Origin: Chromera velia
Lineage: Eukaryota; Sar; Chromeraceae
NCBI GenBank assembly: GCA_018398765.1
Contig: JAHBMJ010003206.1
Location: forward strand, 1-12,406
Direction: 5' to 3'
DNA: 12,406 nucleotides
Shown here one piece after another: positions 1 through 7,930 of the stretch (positions are counted from its first letter, which is position 1; every line of letters starts with the position of its first letter). Below the pieces are notes generated by a model. It was not told the origin of the DNA. It was given only the letters and a program-made list of their open reading frames with translations, and ran no database searches. The position numbers and the translations under genes are program-made.

Positions 1-470
1 GACTTCTGTACACATACCTCTGAGTTAAAGTAAAACATATTCCTGTCACAGTGTTTCTTTTTGTTGAAATCTTTCTTGTTCCTGTCTCTCTATCTCTCTG
101 TCTCTCTGTCTGTGGCCCGTTCTCCACTTTTTGTTTGTTTCTCTTTGGAGGTCTGTAGAAGGACGCGGGAGAAGAAGTGAGCCAACAAGAAGCAGGGGGA
201 CTTCTCTCTATCTTCGCCCTCACGAGAATTGATACACGCATAAACCTGACTCTTGCAGAAAGAGAAGAGAGCTTAAGAGAGCTATAGGAAGAGAGACTGG
301 TGACACAACATGTTTTTTATTCCTTCTTTCCTTATTTATCCATCTGGCTTTGCAGTTACCCTCGACTTCTGTAGTCGCACTTCTGTAGTCGCCCCTCACC
401 GCCGCCTAGCATTGCCACCCCCGACCGCCCAGGGCGCTTCCTGTGATGACCTTGAATTCAATTTAAAACT
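1..470. other. Gene-free left flank with pyrimidine-rich and short tandem repeats
   Basis: I see no convincing coding region here. Positions 82-112 are a CT/TG-rich simple repeat (tctctctat, ctctctgtct). Positions 365-378 and 379-392 are a perfect 14-bp tandem duplication of ACTTCTGTAGTCGC. The first copy also forms a small palindromic arm pair, CGACT and AGTCG, across 363-377. The first ten bases of the window, GACTTCTGTA, recur at 364-373. A C-rich block follows at 392-435, and the sequence then switches abruptly to AT-rich at about 450, just before the chromodomain ORF. The stretch could be the 5' flank or UTR of that gene. Confidence 0.5.
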
Positions 471-599
471 ATGAATGCTAGTATAAAGAAACTGATTATA
501 AACATAGAAATCGAAATTCTACAATGCCAGTTGGCGGAGCTTTATCTTGTTTACAAGCTGTCGAAAGGCCCAGTTTGTACGCTTTTCAATTATCGTTAA
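471..599 (+). CDS. Possible 42-codon upstream ORF overlapping the chromodomain gene start
   Basis: The ATG at 471 opens a 42-codon frame that ends at TAA 597-599. It lies one frame away from the chromodomain ORF and runs over that ORF's start at 524. The predicted peptide begins MNASIKKLIINIEIEILQCQ and looks helical and amphipathic. It may be a translated regulatory uORF. It may be the true N-terminus of the protein joined by a frameshift near 570-600, or it may be chance in AT-rich DNA. No motif supports a function. Nothing in the sequence decides between these readings. Confidence 0.2.
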   Translation: MNASIKKLIINIEIEILQCQLAELYLVYKLSKGPVCTLFNYR

Positions 600-1744
600 T
601 TAAAAAACCTAAATTATTTAAAGTAGGAATTGCTACTAAGGCAGAGCAACGCTTGAACCAATATCATTTAACGTATCCGTGGGGCGTTGACATGATCTGC
701 CTCCTCGTCTTTCCTCTATATTTTCCTCACCAAACACTCAGGCTAGTTGAACAAACATTCTTTGCTAACGTGCCCCTCAAACATCGACTCAATACCCTGA
801 CACGCAGCTCACTTCGACGACAAGAGTGGATTGTCAACTACTCACGTCCGTTGGTGCTGCAATCCTTTTTTGAGCTCAAAACACTGGTCTATGCAAAATT
901 CGGCTTCGAAAGTTATGTCCTGTACTCCGACATTCACTTCTCTCCTGACTACCAAATGACCACCCAATCTCCCATCACGTTCACAGATCAGCAGAAACGG
1001 GACCCAAAATTTGTGGATGACCACCGCGTTCCGCCCTCCGTCAGTCTGTCGTCCGTCGAGCTCCAGAGAAACCAGGCGGCCGTCTGCAGGATTCGCAAGA
1101 GGGCACAACAGCAACTGAGCAAGATGACACCACAGGAGGTAGAATGGCATGCGGGATTCGGATTCAAAGCATGTGATGGAGTTCTTGAAATACTGCACGA
1201 TTTACGGAGGTCTGCGCATACTTCAGCTCAGGGTGTCTCACTCGATGCTCATATGACCGTACACTCCGCTGACGTAGAGATGGAAAATGCATCGTTTGAG
1301 ATTGACAAAATTCTGCAGATGCATGAGGGAGTGCTGGGAAAGGAGTACAGAGTCAGGTGGAATGGATACGGTCCCGAAGGAGACACATGGGAACCAGAAA
1401 CGAATCTTCCGCCCGATCTTCTTGCTGAGTTCCATTCATCATACAACTCAAACGGAGAAAATGAAATCCTTGCGGACAAGATCATTGACACCATGGATGA
1501 TGATGAGCCTGATGAAAGCGAAGAACAGTCACTGATCCTGCGAGATGCACTTGCATCCAGCACCGAGAAATCTCAAGCAGACAACACGGAAGAATGCAAT
1601 ACAATGCCTCTCAGACAGCAGATCGAACAAATCGAGCGACTGCCGCCAGCAGAGCAACGACCATCGTCCCCTCGAGGCGAACACGCACCACACCAGACGA
1701 GACAACACGCAACAAAAAGGTTCGTACACCTGCCAGACGGGTAG
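524..1744 (+). CDS. Chromodomain protein with GIY-YIG/T5orf172-like N-terminal domain
   Basis: This is a single open frame of 406 codons. ATG 524 is the first Met after the in-frame TAG at 479-481. Residues 257-307 are a chromodomain: FEIDKIL, then YRVRWNGYGPEGDTWEP, with candidate methyl-lysine cage residues F258, W279 and Y282. Residues 18-107 match the layout of GIY-YIG-like T5orf172/MUG113 domains: LYAFQL, LFKVGIAT, R43, a glutamate in LVEQTFF (E76) and RRQEWIV. This assignment is by eye and much weaker than the chromodomain. Residues 158-235 are basic and polar, 322-336 acidic, and 375-406 Pro/Arg-rich. Chromodomains read H3K9/K27 methylation and occur in heterochromatin proteins and in retrotransposon integrases; no integrase or RT motifs are present here. 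The first 130 bp are far more AT-rich than the rest. It converges on the ATPase gene, with 75 bp between stop codons. The function could be chromatin-directed DNA cleavage, or a domesticated or mobile-element protein. Confidence 0.75.
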   Translation: MPVGGALSCLQAVERPSLYAFQLSLIKKPKLFKVGIATKAEQRLNQYHLTYPWGVDMICLLVFPLYFPHQTLRLVEQTFFANVPLKHRLNTLTRSSLRRQEWIVNYSRPLVLQSFFELKTLVYAKFGFESYVLYSDIHFSPDYQMTTQSPITFTDQQKRDPKFVDDHRVPPSVSLSSVELQRNQAAVCRIRKRAQQQLSKMTPQEVEWHAGFGFKACDGVLEILHDLRRSAHTSAQGVSLDAHMTVHSADVEMENASFEIDKILQMHEGVLGKEYRVRWNGYGPEGDTWEPETNLPPDLLAEFHSSYNSNGENEILADKIIDTMDDDEPDESEEQSLILRDALASSTEKSQADNTEECNTMPLRQQIEQIERLPPAEQRPSSPRGEHAPHQTRQHATKRFVHLPDG

Positions 1745-1819
1745 ATAAAAATCATACGTCAGTGACGGTGGACATCACTCTCACACTCCACTCACCTGAT
1801 TCACGTACCGTCCAACCCC

Positions 1820-3268
1820 TCAGTCATCTCGAGGACTTTCGACCTCGGGATTCTCGTCAAGATGTCGAATGATCGCGTTTCTCATGGTGCTGTGGACAGG
1901 AACGACAACGTTCGGATCCTGCCGCTGCCAGAGCACGTTGGCCTTGCACAGGTAGTCGGCAGATTCCTGAAGCTCCTTGTTCTCGGCAACGCCCAGAGGG
2001 AGAGACCATTTGTGCTTTCTCAGGAGGTGGAGCAGACTCACTCGCCTCTTCTTGACAGCGCTCTTCAGAGCCGCCACCGTCAGGGTCCCGTTCTTCTCTT
2101 TCATCTCATCAAAATCGGGGCCTTTCTGAGCGACAAGCTGCGCATTCAAATATGCCCTCTTGGCAGCCAGCCTCCCCTGAATTGCCTCTTCCAGGGTCGC
2201 CCCTCTTCTGAGCAGCCTGTGGAGCTCAAATAGCTCCCCTGCATGCCCCCCCACGAGATTTCACACCTTCTCAAACTCCTCCTCCGTAAAGATGTTGGGG
2301 ACCAGAACCTTCCGACCCTCATCTTTCAGCCACTCTTTCACTTCGTACGCTTCGAATGATTGCTCGGAAGCCACCATGTATTCCAACAACTTGGCCCACA
2401 GGAATTCGGAAGTCTCGAAGATGACAGGAACGTTGGAGTTTCCCTCCTTTCGCGATTTGAAGCTCGCCAGCAGAGCTTTGAAAAGCTCCGGAGCAAGCTC
2501 TTCACCCTCTTCACTCGCTAAATTCTGCACTTCCCGAATAATCAAAATGGGGCGGCAAGGCGTTTTCTTATGCAGCCTTTCCAAAACTCCCAGAAAAATC
2601 TGATATTCGGTCTGTCGGGGCAATTCCGCCTGGCGGATGTAGTTCTGGAGAGCGTCAAGCCCCGCCTTCCACCCATCTCCCTCGCGGAATGCTGACACCA
2701 CTTTTTTCACTGTCTGAACCAGTTGCGACGGGCGAATGTTGGAGACACGTAAGGGTGTACTCCCTTCTTCCAAACGCTTCGCTGCCTCCTCCTTTGCTAT
2801 TTGTAGGAAATTCAAACCCAGCCGATCTCCCTCTTGTCGCAGGAACTTCCACAACAAGCGGCCAACGTCTGCCACCTGGTACGCCTCGTCTTTCAGATTC
2901 AGGTCGATGACCAGTCGACTGTCGTTTCTCCACTGATCTCTCAGTTCTTCCAAGGTCCGCGTCTTGCCGACCGACTTTGGCCCGTAGACCATGAGTATGC
3001 TGCGAGATGGTTTTTCGTTCACATACTGATTCGTGTCATTCCTGTACTTCAAATGGTTGAGGCAAGGAAGTTCTTCATCACCATTCCATCTTCTGAGGTG
3101 ACTGTCAGAAGGACTTTCCTTACTTTCAGCACGCAGGAAAGCTGAAGACAGCGTGGAGGAGCCAGGCCTGGTGGCACTGCGAAAAACCACTTTCGGTTGA
3201 GAGAGACGGGGCAAGTGGCGGAAGCCCTCGAGGGACACCACACACAGAATAAACAGAAGTACTTTCAT
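1820..3268 (-). CDS. Archaeal-type P-loop ATPase with plastid-type bipartite leader, interrupted by in-frame TGA
   Basis: Starting at ATG 3268, the frame is open for 335 codons, meets TGA at 2263-2261, and continues in the same frame for 146 more codons to TGA 1822-1820. Residues 1-15 form a signal peptide (MKVLLFILCVVSLEG). It is followed by F16 and a Ser/Arg-rich, acid-poor stretch to about 50, the pattern of proteins sent to complex red-lineage plastids. Walker A is GPKSVGKT (96-103). The Walker B strand is ILIIREVQNL (241-250), with Arg where Asp is usual. PVIFETSEF (281-289) fits sensor 1. VGGHAGEL (339-346), after the TGA, fits the lid region, and a helical C-terminal domain follows. 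This layout fits the archaeal ATPase (ATPase_2)/STAND group; partners and substrate are unknown. I prefer this start over an upstream ATG at 3475, because the leader works only from here. Coding character is as good after the TGA as before it, so the stop is recent, recoded or an error. Confidence 0.75.
2261..2263 (-). other. In-frame TGA inside the ATPase reading frame
   Basis: On the minus strand the codons run GAG AAG GTG TGA AAT CTC GTG GGG GGG CAT. The flanking peptide is EEFEKV, stop, NLVGGHAGELF. The conserved-looking VGG motif starts three codons after the stop. No GT-AG intron that removes the TGA restores the downstream frame: the short candidates ending at CATGCAG shift it. TGG (Trp) to TGA is one G-to-A change. 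TGG codons are used elsewhere in the same gene, for example in KHKWSLP. Confidence 0.85.
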
Positions 3269-3580
3269 GACGGCGGTTGCATACGATGCTTGTCTGAGGA
3301 CATCTCTGGTGGGATAGTAGTAGGGTATAGGTCGGGCAGAGAAAAAAAAATGGGCAGGGCGCCGAAAAATGGCAGGCCGCGCGAGAACGCGATAGAGACT
3401 GTGTGTCAGTCTCATACATGCATGATTTTTTTTTTTGCATGCATGCAAAAGCATCATGCGCATGGTTCTGTTCAAAAGGTTTTGTTTGTCGATTAATAAT
3501 TATTAATTCTGTCGAATCTGTTTCGAAGAGAAGGAACAGATGACTGTCCGACAAACAAAGTCGGGTTTGTCAAAGTGGTA
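3269..3580. promoter_or_regulatory. Likely promoter region upstream of the ATPase: TGCATGC repeats and palindromes
   Basis: This lies between the ATPase start (3268, minus) and rightward sequence. CATGCATG is at 3417-3424 and TGCATGCATGCA at 3436-3447, separated by a T run. TGCATGC is the core recognised by some ApiAP2 factors in apicomplexans (established for that phylum; its role here is inferred). ATTAATAATTATTAAT at 3492-3507 is a perfect 16-bp palindrome. TTTGTTTGTCG (3481-3491) and CGACAAACAAA (3549-3559) are a perfect 11-bp inverted repeat. GACAAAC (3550-3556) also pairs with GTTTGTC (3565-3571). Confidence 0.45.
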
Positions 3581-3760
3581 GAAGTTCAGGGCGTTGAAAT
3601 CTATCGTGCAGACCGAAAAGTGGGCACTTATTTGGTCGTTCGGAACTATTTGGTGTGTTTGGAAAGAATCGGATTTGTTCGTTCGTTTCTATCGGTCTCT
3701 TTCTCTTCTATCACATTGTGCGTTGGTCTCTATGATCGGTCTATCTGTCTTCTAACACAG

Positions 3761-3886
3761 ATGCCTGTTCCCATGTGGCGGGCCTTTTTTCTTCTGTGTT
3801 TCATATCGATCGTTTCAGCCACGAAAGAGGATGGAAGCGGAACTTTTCGTCCTACCTGTTCCCGTGAAGATGAACGTCTTCTCTAG
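3761..3886 (+). CDS. Possible small secreted peptide or signal-peptide exon
   Basis: The ATG at 3761 starts 41 codons ending at TAG 3884-3886. The first 20 residues, MPVPMWRAFFLLCFISIVSA, make a good secretory signal with an SxA-type cleavage site. About 21 polar residues follow, including one Cys. The frame is open upstream to at least 3575, but the signal peptide argues for this ATG. It may be a complete micropeptide gene, divergent from the ATPase, or a first exon; GTGAAG within the codons near 3865 could serve as a donor. A weakness is that CT-rich non-coding DNA often translates into hydrophobic runs. Confidence 0.25.
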   Translation: MPVPMWRAFFLLCFISIVSATKEDGSGTFRPTCSREDERLL

Positions 3887-4648
3887 GGTATGACACTCTT
3901 GAGCCTCGTCAGTCAGTTTCACTCAGCAATACCCCCCTTTCATCCCGCATACAACACATCAACATGTCAAAACATGTTTTTTGTGGTTATTGGACTAAAA
4001 GAACCAAATAAAGATGAAAAGTCTACCAGTTTTTGAACGATTTTGACCTGAAAACACTCAAAAACATGTTGGTGCCAACAAAAGTTCTGATTTGCCGGTT
4101 CTGGCGGTTCAAGAACCAAAACACCCCCCCCCTGAACCAAATGATAAGACCTTCCATTATATTTATTTCACTTTATTTTAAGTTCTTTTGCATGAAAGAC
4201 TTTATGGAACCAAGAATTGCTTTGGTTCTTGATGGTTCAGATGAGTTTCAGAAGTTCTCATTATGAGTTCATCGGTTCAAGAACCACCATCGTATGGAAA
4301 GCTGGAACCAACATTGGCACCCGAACTGTAACCGTGCAGAACCCCCCCCCTTTCTTTTGAACCACCCTGAAAACATGTTTTTCTTGTATATCAAGATGTT
4401 TTCTCTTCAAAAAAAGATATGAACCAGTGGAAATAAATGCATCAAATGCAGTTCTTGCTAGTAGAACTCTCTATGTATCGTAAAGTGTCTGCAGAGTATC
4501 ATACCCTAGCGTCTTCTCCTGTTCGTGGGAAACATCGCTCGGTCTACCGACTTGGTGAATCGATTGGTAGGAGGATCAGGGGGAAGGCAGAATACGTTGA
4601 TCATTCGTGCGATTCTAGACCAAATTCGCTTCGATATTCATGAAATAG
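3887..4648. other. Gene-free stretch containing a MITE-like block
   Basis: I see no supportable gene. The middle is the GAACC/GGTTC-rich element described separately at 3969-4381. On its right, 4382-4648 is unique-looking sequence. Two frames there (4437-4643 and 4510-4690) stay open for 60-70 codons without a recognisable motif, so I do not call either one. It could be the 5' end of the multi-exon candidate that follows. Confidence 0.4.
3969..4381. mobile_element. MITE-like element with AAAACATGTTTT ends and GAACC/GGTTC repeats
   Basis: The left end reads AAAACATGTTTT (3969-3980) followed by TTGTGGTT. The right end, read on the opposite strand from 4381, gives AAAACATGTTTT followed by CAGGGTGGTT, an imperfect inverted repeat of about 20 bp. 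Inside, GGTGCCAA (4070-4077) is mirrored by TTGGCACC (4312-4319). The palindrome GGTTCAAGAACC occurs twice (4106-4117, 4274-4285), and more than ten single GAACC or GGTTC words are scattered through an otherwise AT-rich block, along with two runs of C. There is no coding capacity. No clear target-site duplication is visible, so the ends are approximate. Confidence 0.4.
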
Positions 4649-5824
4649 AAACAACTCTCGCCACTCCTTTTGAACAGGTTGCACTACCGGCGACTCAAAG
4701 GTTTGTTGCGCATACAGCTGATCCGTCTATCACTACTGCTCCTCAGCATCGCAACATGCAGTGCTGCTGCTGCAGCCTCTGGGCCCGAACCCGAACCTCT
4801 CCTAGAACGTCCATCGCAAGCAGCTACGATGGAAAACTTGGGGGAGAAGGTGGTAAGGACTTTGCTTTTGACAGGCCTGTTCTGTAAGATTGGGTCTCTT
4901 TGCTAAGGCGCAGGGCATGCCAAGGCTATCAAAGGCTCTTGGTTTCCAATGAACTGCATTTTGGCTTGCATGAGGAATGCTTGTGTTTTGTTTGCCTTTC
5001 TGTCTTTTACTTCTTTCGTACGTTCAGAGCAGGGTCCGTCCGGAGAAGGAAGCATGGCAGGTAGCGCGGGCTCCTGCATTATGCTAGATATCTTCGGTTT
5101 TCTGCGTGTGGGGCGGGGCTCCATCTCGAGGCAGATAGGCTGTGTGTCCTATGCATTCGTTAGTATAAGCAGGCATAGGCTCAGGGCCTGTGTTCTTCTG
5201 TGCTGTTCTTTTCGTTTTTCCCAGTGTGGTTTCATTTTATCCCGTTCTTCCAGCCCGGTCGGCTGGTATCCATTTCCCTGTTTGCCCTACACACGCGTAA
5301 GCCCAGTGTGCTCTCCCTTATTATAGGATAATAAATTATGTCTGTAGAGGAAGACACGTGAGAGCACAAGAAAAAGGAATGAGGAGAGAAGAGGTAAATA
5401 ATACATGAGTAATTCTTTCGTGATTGTGCTGTGTTGGTTGGAAGGAAAAGCAGTTTCCGTTTCGGGTGTGGGGAAAGGGGAGGACCTATGGTAATCCCTT
5501 CCCTGCATATCTTCTAAACGTGTGGGCGTTTCGAGCTAGGTGTGTTTGGGGCACGTCCCGGCATGGCTGCGTCCAATTAATGAGCGCACGTTCTGGGCTG
5601 CTGGCCGTAGTGGCGGGGCAGCGTTCGGACAGTTCGGGGGATGCCGTCTTTTTGTGACTTGCTCGGATGGGGAGCGGTGCTTCTCGCTGCAGGGACTCGT
5701 ATCTATGCTTGCACAGGAGCCTTCAGCAGAAATTGCCTGTTTGTATATGCGGATTACCCTGCCTGCATATAGTGGTCCTTTAGTCAAAAGGAGGACGCTC
5801 CCATTAGGGTGCCAGTTACGGTGA
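4649..5824 (+). CDS. Candidate multi-exon gene, four phase-0 exons (hypothetical)
   Basis: Exon ends inferred from splice signals are: up to 4852 (donor GTAAGG), 5028-5060 (pyrimidine-rich tract then TTCAG; donor GTAGCG), 5225-5296 (long pyrimidine tract then CCCAG; donor GTAAGC) and 5693-5824 (TTCTCGCTGCAG, ending in TGA). All four join in phase 0, giving MENLGEKV, SRVRPEKEAWQ, a 24-residue block with the motif VGWYPFPC, and a 43-residue tail starting GLVSMLAQEPS. Introns would be about 175, 164 and 396 nt. ATG 4829 could start the protein. The frame is also open back to 4649 and encodes a signal-like LIRLSLLLLSIATCSA before a PEPEP segment, but it has no ATG there. No family is recognised. 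The shared phase and good splice signals support the model; small exons and lack of homology weaken it. Confidence 0.3.
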
Positions 5825-5847
5825 CTGGCAGGTAATGGTCGAGCGTC
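5794..5847. other. Long 20-bp hairpin spanning a stop codon
   Basis: There are three nested stems: GACGCTC/GAGCGTC (5794-5800, 5841-5847), CCATTA/TAATGG (5801-5806, 5833-5838) and TGCCAGT/ACTGGCA (5810-5816, 5824-5830). A 2-nt bulge and a 3x2 internal loop separate them, and the loop is 7 nt, TACGGTG. That is 20 perfect base pairs in 54 nt. The hairpin covers the last codons and the TGA (5822-5824) of the candidate multi-exon gene. It may be a structured RNA or 3'-UTR element, or a small inverted-repeat relic. Confidence 0.6.
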
Positions 5848-6515
5848 AAGAAAAGAGGAAAAGGAAAATTGGGGAGCCGGGTGATTAAAGAAAGGTCTTT
5901 TCTCATGCTTCCCGATTCCCCCTCGTCAGAGGAGGTTGTGTTGTGCTGCGTGCTCCATAGTCTTTCCTCGGGGGCTCGGGAGGGGGTGTATGAAAGAAAA
6001 CGACGGTCCCGAACCTGGTCAGATTCGTAGAGGGTGAATTCCGGTCCCGGCCTTTCCATTCGTCCCTTCGCCCCAAGCCAGAGAAAGGAGTGACGCTCAC
6101 GCGGCAGCCCGTCCACATGGGGTAGCGGGGCACCTGCGATAGAGGTGTGCATGTTGTGAGTTCTATGGTATAGCCTGCATGTACTTTGGCATAAGAAATA
6201 CACCCGAGGCACTCACCATGGTGGTGTGTGCTCCGGGCTTTCATATAGGATTTAATTAGGCCGATGGTGCGGTTATGCCATCGGAGGCTTCAGAATTAAT
6301 TCCGGTCAAATTAATTTCTAGACGGTCAGACAGACGTGCACGGCAGTTACCGTCTGTCTGGATGAGAGACTTGACCTAGGGATTGACAGAGCTTCATGAG
6401 TAGGATCTGTATTGTGCTCTATGTGTCTCTGTGGTTCTTTTGTGCTCTGAGTATTGCACGAGGCCACCAGCAGGAGCGTACTGTGGACTGTGGGGGTTCA
6501 TAGATTTTCTGTCTG
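5848..6515. other. Gene-free stretch with two hairpins
   Basis: I see no convincing coding sequence; the open frames on both strands lack motifs. Two hairpins stand out. CCGATGG (6261-6267) pairs with CCATCGG (6278-6284) around a 10-nt loop, and CAGACAGACG (6327-6336) pairs with CGTCTGTCTG (6351-6360) around a 14-nt loop. Between them is the AT-rich run AATTAATTCCGGTCAAATTAATT (6296-6318), itself partly mirrored. Confidence 0.4.
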
Positions 6516-6710
6516 ATGAAGAGACTGATCAGATATTTATTTCTGTCCTTCTGTATTGGTCTAGACGAGTACGTTAGGTCAACGTATTTGCTGTGGTCCT
6601 CTAATAGGAGAGGGCCGGCAATTCGGGAGTATAGCAGTTTGAGGAGTCCTCTAGACAGGCTAGACGATCAATACGGGAGGGCCCATAGGATTCCACTGGA
6701 GGAATCTTGA
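6516..6710 (+). CDS. Possible small protein with signal-like N-terminus
   Basis: ATG 6516 opens 64 codons that end at TGA 6708-6710. The start MKRLIRYLFLSFCIG has the charge and hydrophobic profile of a signal peptide. The rest is polar and Arg-rich (for example SPLDRLDDQYGRAHR). There is no recognised domain, and no second exon is evident. It lies at the border of the AT-rich repeat region. It could be a small secreted protein, a first exon or a chance frame. Confidence 0.25.
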   Translation: MKRLIRYLFLSFCIGLDEYVRSTYLLWSSNRRGPAIREYSSLRSPLDRLDDQYGRAHRIPLEES

Positions 6711-6830
6711 GAGAGGTGAAACTCTACTTTTCACTTCGCCAAACTAAATTTGTTATAAGTAAATATTTAAAACATTACATAAGTAAATATGGAAATAAAT
6801 AAAATTTTTTTTTTATATTTTTTAGGGTTA
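6711..6830. other. AT-rich spacer left of the inverted-repeat element
   Basis: ATAAGTAAATAT occurs twice (around 6757 and 6780), followed by a run of T. TGAAA and TTTCA form a small arm pair near 6717-6738. I see no gene. Confidence 0.5.
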
Positions 6831-7131
6831 GTAAGTACCGTGCCTTTCGGTACTTCGGTACTTTAGGGGGGGGTGGTTCTGCTTTTTGGTACTGATACTT
6901 TCGGTAGTTTGAAAATTCTGTTTAAACTAGCTTAAACTAGGCTTTATAACGTTAAAATAACTGGATTCTAGGTTTTTCTGCTAGAAATAAACGTAACAAA
7001 ACTTGAAATTCAATTTTATTTATGGAGCCGCGCAGGCTTACTCCGCTCTAGGCTTGAAGTTCGCTTTCTTCCACTCGCCACCGGGCCCGCCATGGCTGGT
7101 TTTTTAGAGTTTTGACGCTAGGCGTGGATTC

Positions 7132-7153
7132 TATATATATATATATATATATA
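7132..7153. repeat. (TA)n microsatellite
   Basis: An uninterrupted TA run of 11 units lies in the left part of the inverted-repeat element, followed by degenerate AT sequence to about 7205. Confidence 0.9.
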
Positions 7154-7327
7154 AATATATTATATTTTGATTTCAAAAATATAGATATATATTTACATAT
7201 ATAAACTGGCTTGTCAACCTAAGTCATCACACCAATTTATGATGAGTAGTATGCTAGGTAGTAGACACAGATCAGGTAATATATGTCTTTATATATTTAT
7301 ATATTATATTCTAGTTCAGAAAATATA

Positions 7328-7347
7328 TGATGATGATGATGATGATG
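7328..7347. repeat. (TGA)n trinucleotide microsatellite
   Basis: Six perfect TGA units are followed by a partial one. Confidence 0.9.
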
Positions 7348-7909
7348 TATGAGGTAACATTGAGGTTAAAGCCGGTGAGCCATATAGACTCTGGCCAACC
7401 TGGTATTTCCTGCATAGATTCGATCCCTCAACCTAGGCCCCACTGGGGCACTTGCATGGATTAAGGCCTAGCTAGGGTGGAAATGGAAATAGAAACAGAG
7501 GGTAGCTCTACCTTCAAGCAACCAGGGTTCAAAACCACCTATATCGAAACAGACTTGCAGTGGCAGAGGAAACGACCGAAAGGGAAGACAAAACCAGAAA
7601 GGGAGACCAAAAAAGAGAAGCAAAAGAACGCATCCATGTCAGACTGAGAAATAGAAAGGAGTGCAGTCTTAGACTACAGGGTAGGAACCCTATGGAACAC
7701 TTCCCTGGATACCGACTTCTGAGGAAGGGCTCAGCTACTGAGCACAGTGGATAGTCAGCAGCGAAGAAGGAATATACACAAGATCAAACAAGAATCAGAT
7801 GAGATGCAGGTACAGTGACTTCGCTTCCCTAGGGTTGACTAAACTGACTAAAGTACGGTACCTACGGTAGTCCTATCAGTTTTTCCTATCCTTCAGTGAG
7901 ACTAATATA

Positions 7910-7930
7910 ATATATATATATATATATATA
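7910..7930. repeat. (TA)n microsatellite
   Basis: This second long TA run is in the right part of the inverted-repeat element. It roughly mirrors the run at 7132-7153. Confidence 0.9.

Noticed and set aside
842-1198. Open frame opposite the chromodomain gene
   Set aside because: It is the antisense shadow of a well-supported gene and shows no motif.
2236-2263. Mini-intron removing the ATPase TGA (GTGTGA to CATGCAG)
   Set aside because: It would be 26-28 nt and would shift the downstream frame, losing the VGG motif.
2261-2263. Selenocysteine codon
   Set aside because: There is no reason for Sec at this site in this ATPase family, and no SECIS-like structure was recognised by eye between 1745 and 1820; not excluded by computation.
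3269-3475. In-frame N-terminal extension of the ATPase from ATG 3475
   Set aside because: It would bury the signal peptide 69 residues inside the protein, and its codons come from the TGCATGC/T-rich promoter-like DNA.
5903-6244. Minus-strand open frame of 113 codons
   Set aside because: No domain, no splice context and unusual composition. A shared frame with the overlapping 142-codon frame is not possible, and neither is supported.
6514-6545. Hammerhead ribozyme core CTGATGA
   Set aside because: The required GAAA after stem II is absent and no flanking stems I and III can be drawn.
7416-7536. tRNA-like B boxes (GATTCGATCC, GGTTCAAAACC) suggesting a SINE
   Set aside because: No matching A box or cloverleaf could be drawn, and the first box is one base short; chance is likely.
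7560-7754. Charged open frame inside the inverted-repeat element
   Set aside because: Purine-rich low-complexity sequence without ATG start or motif.
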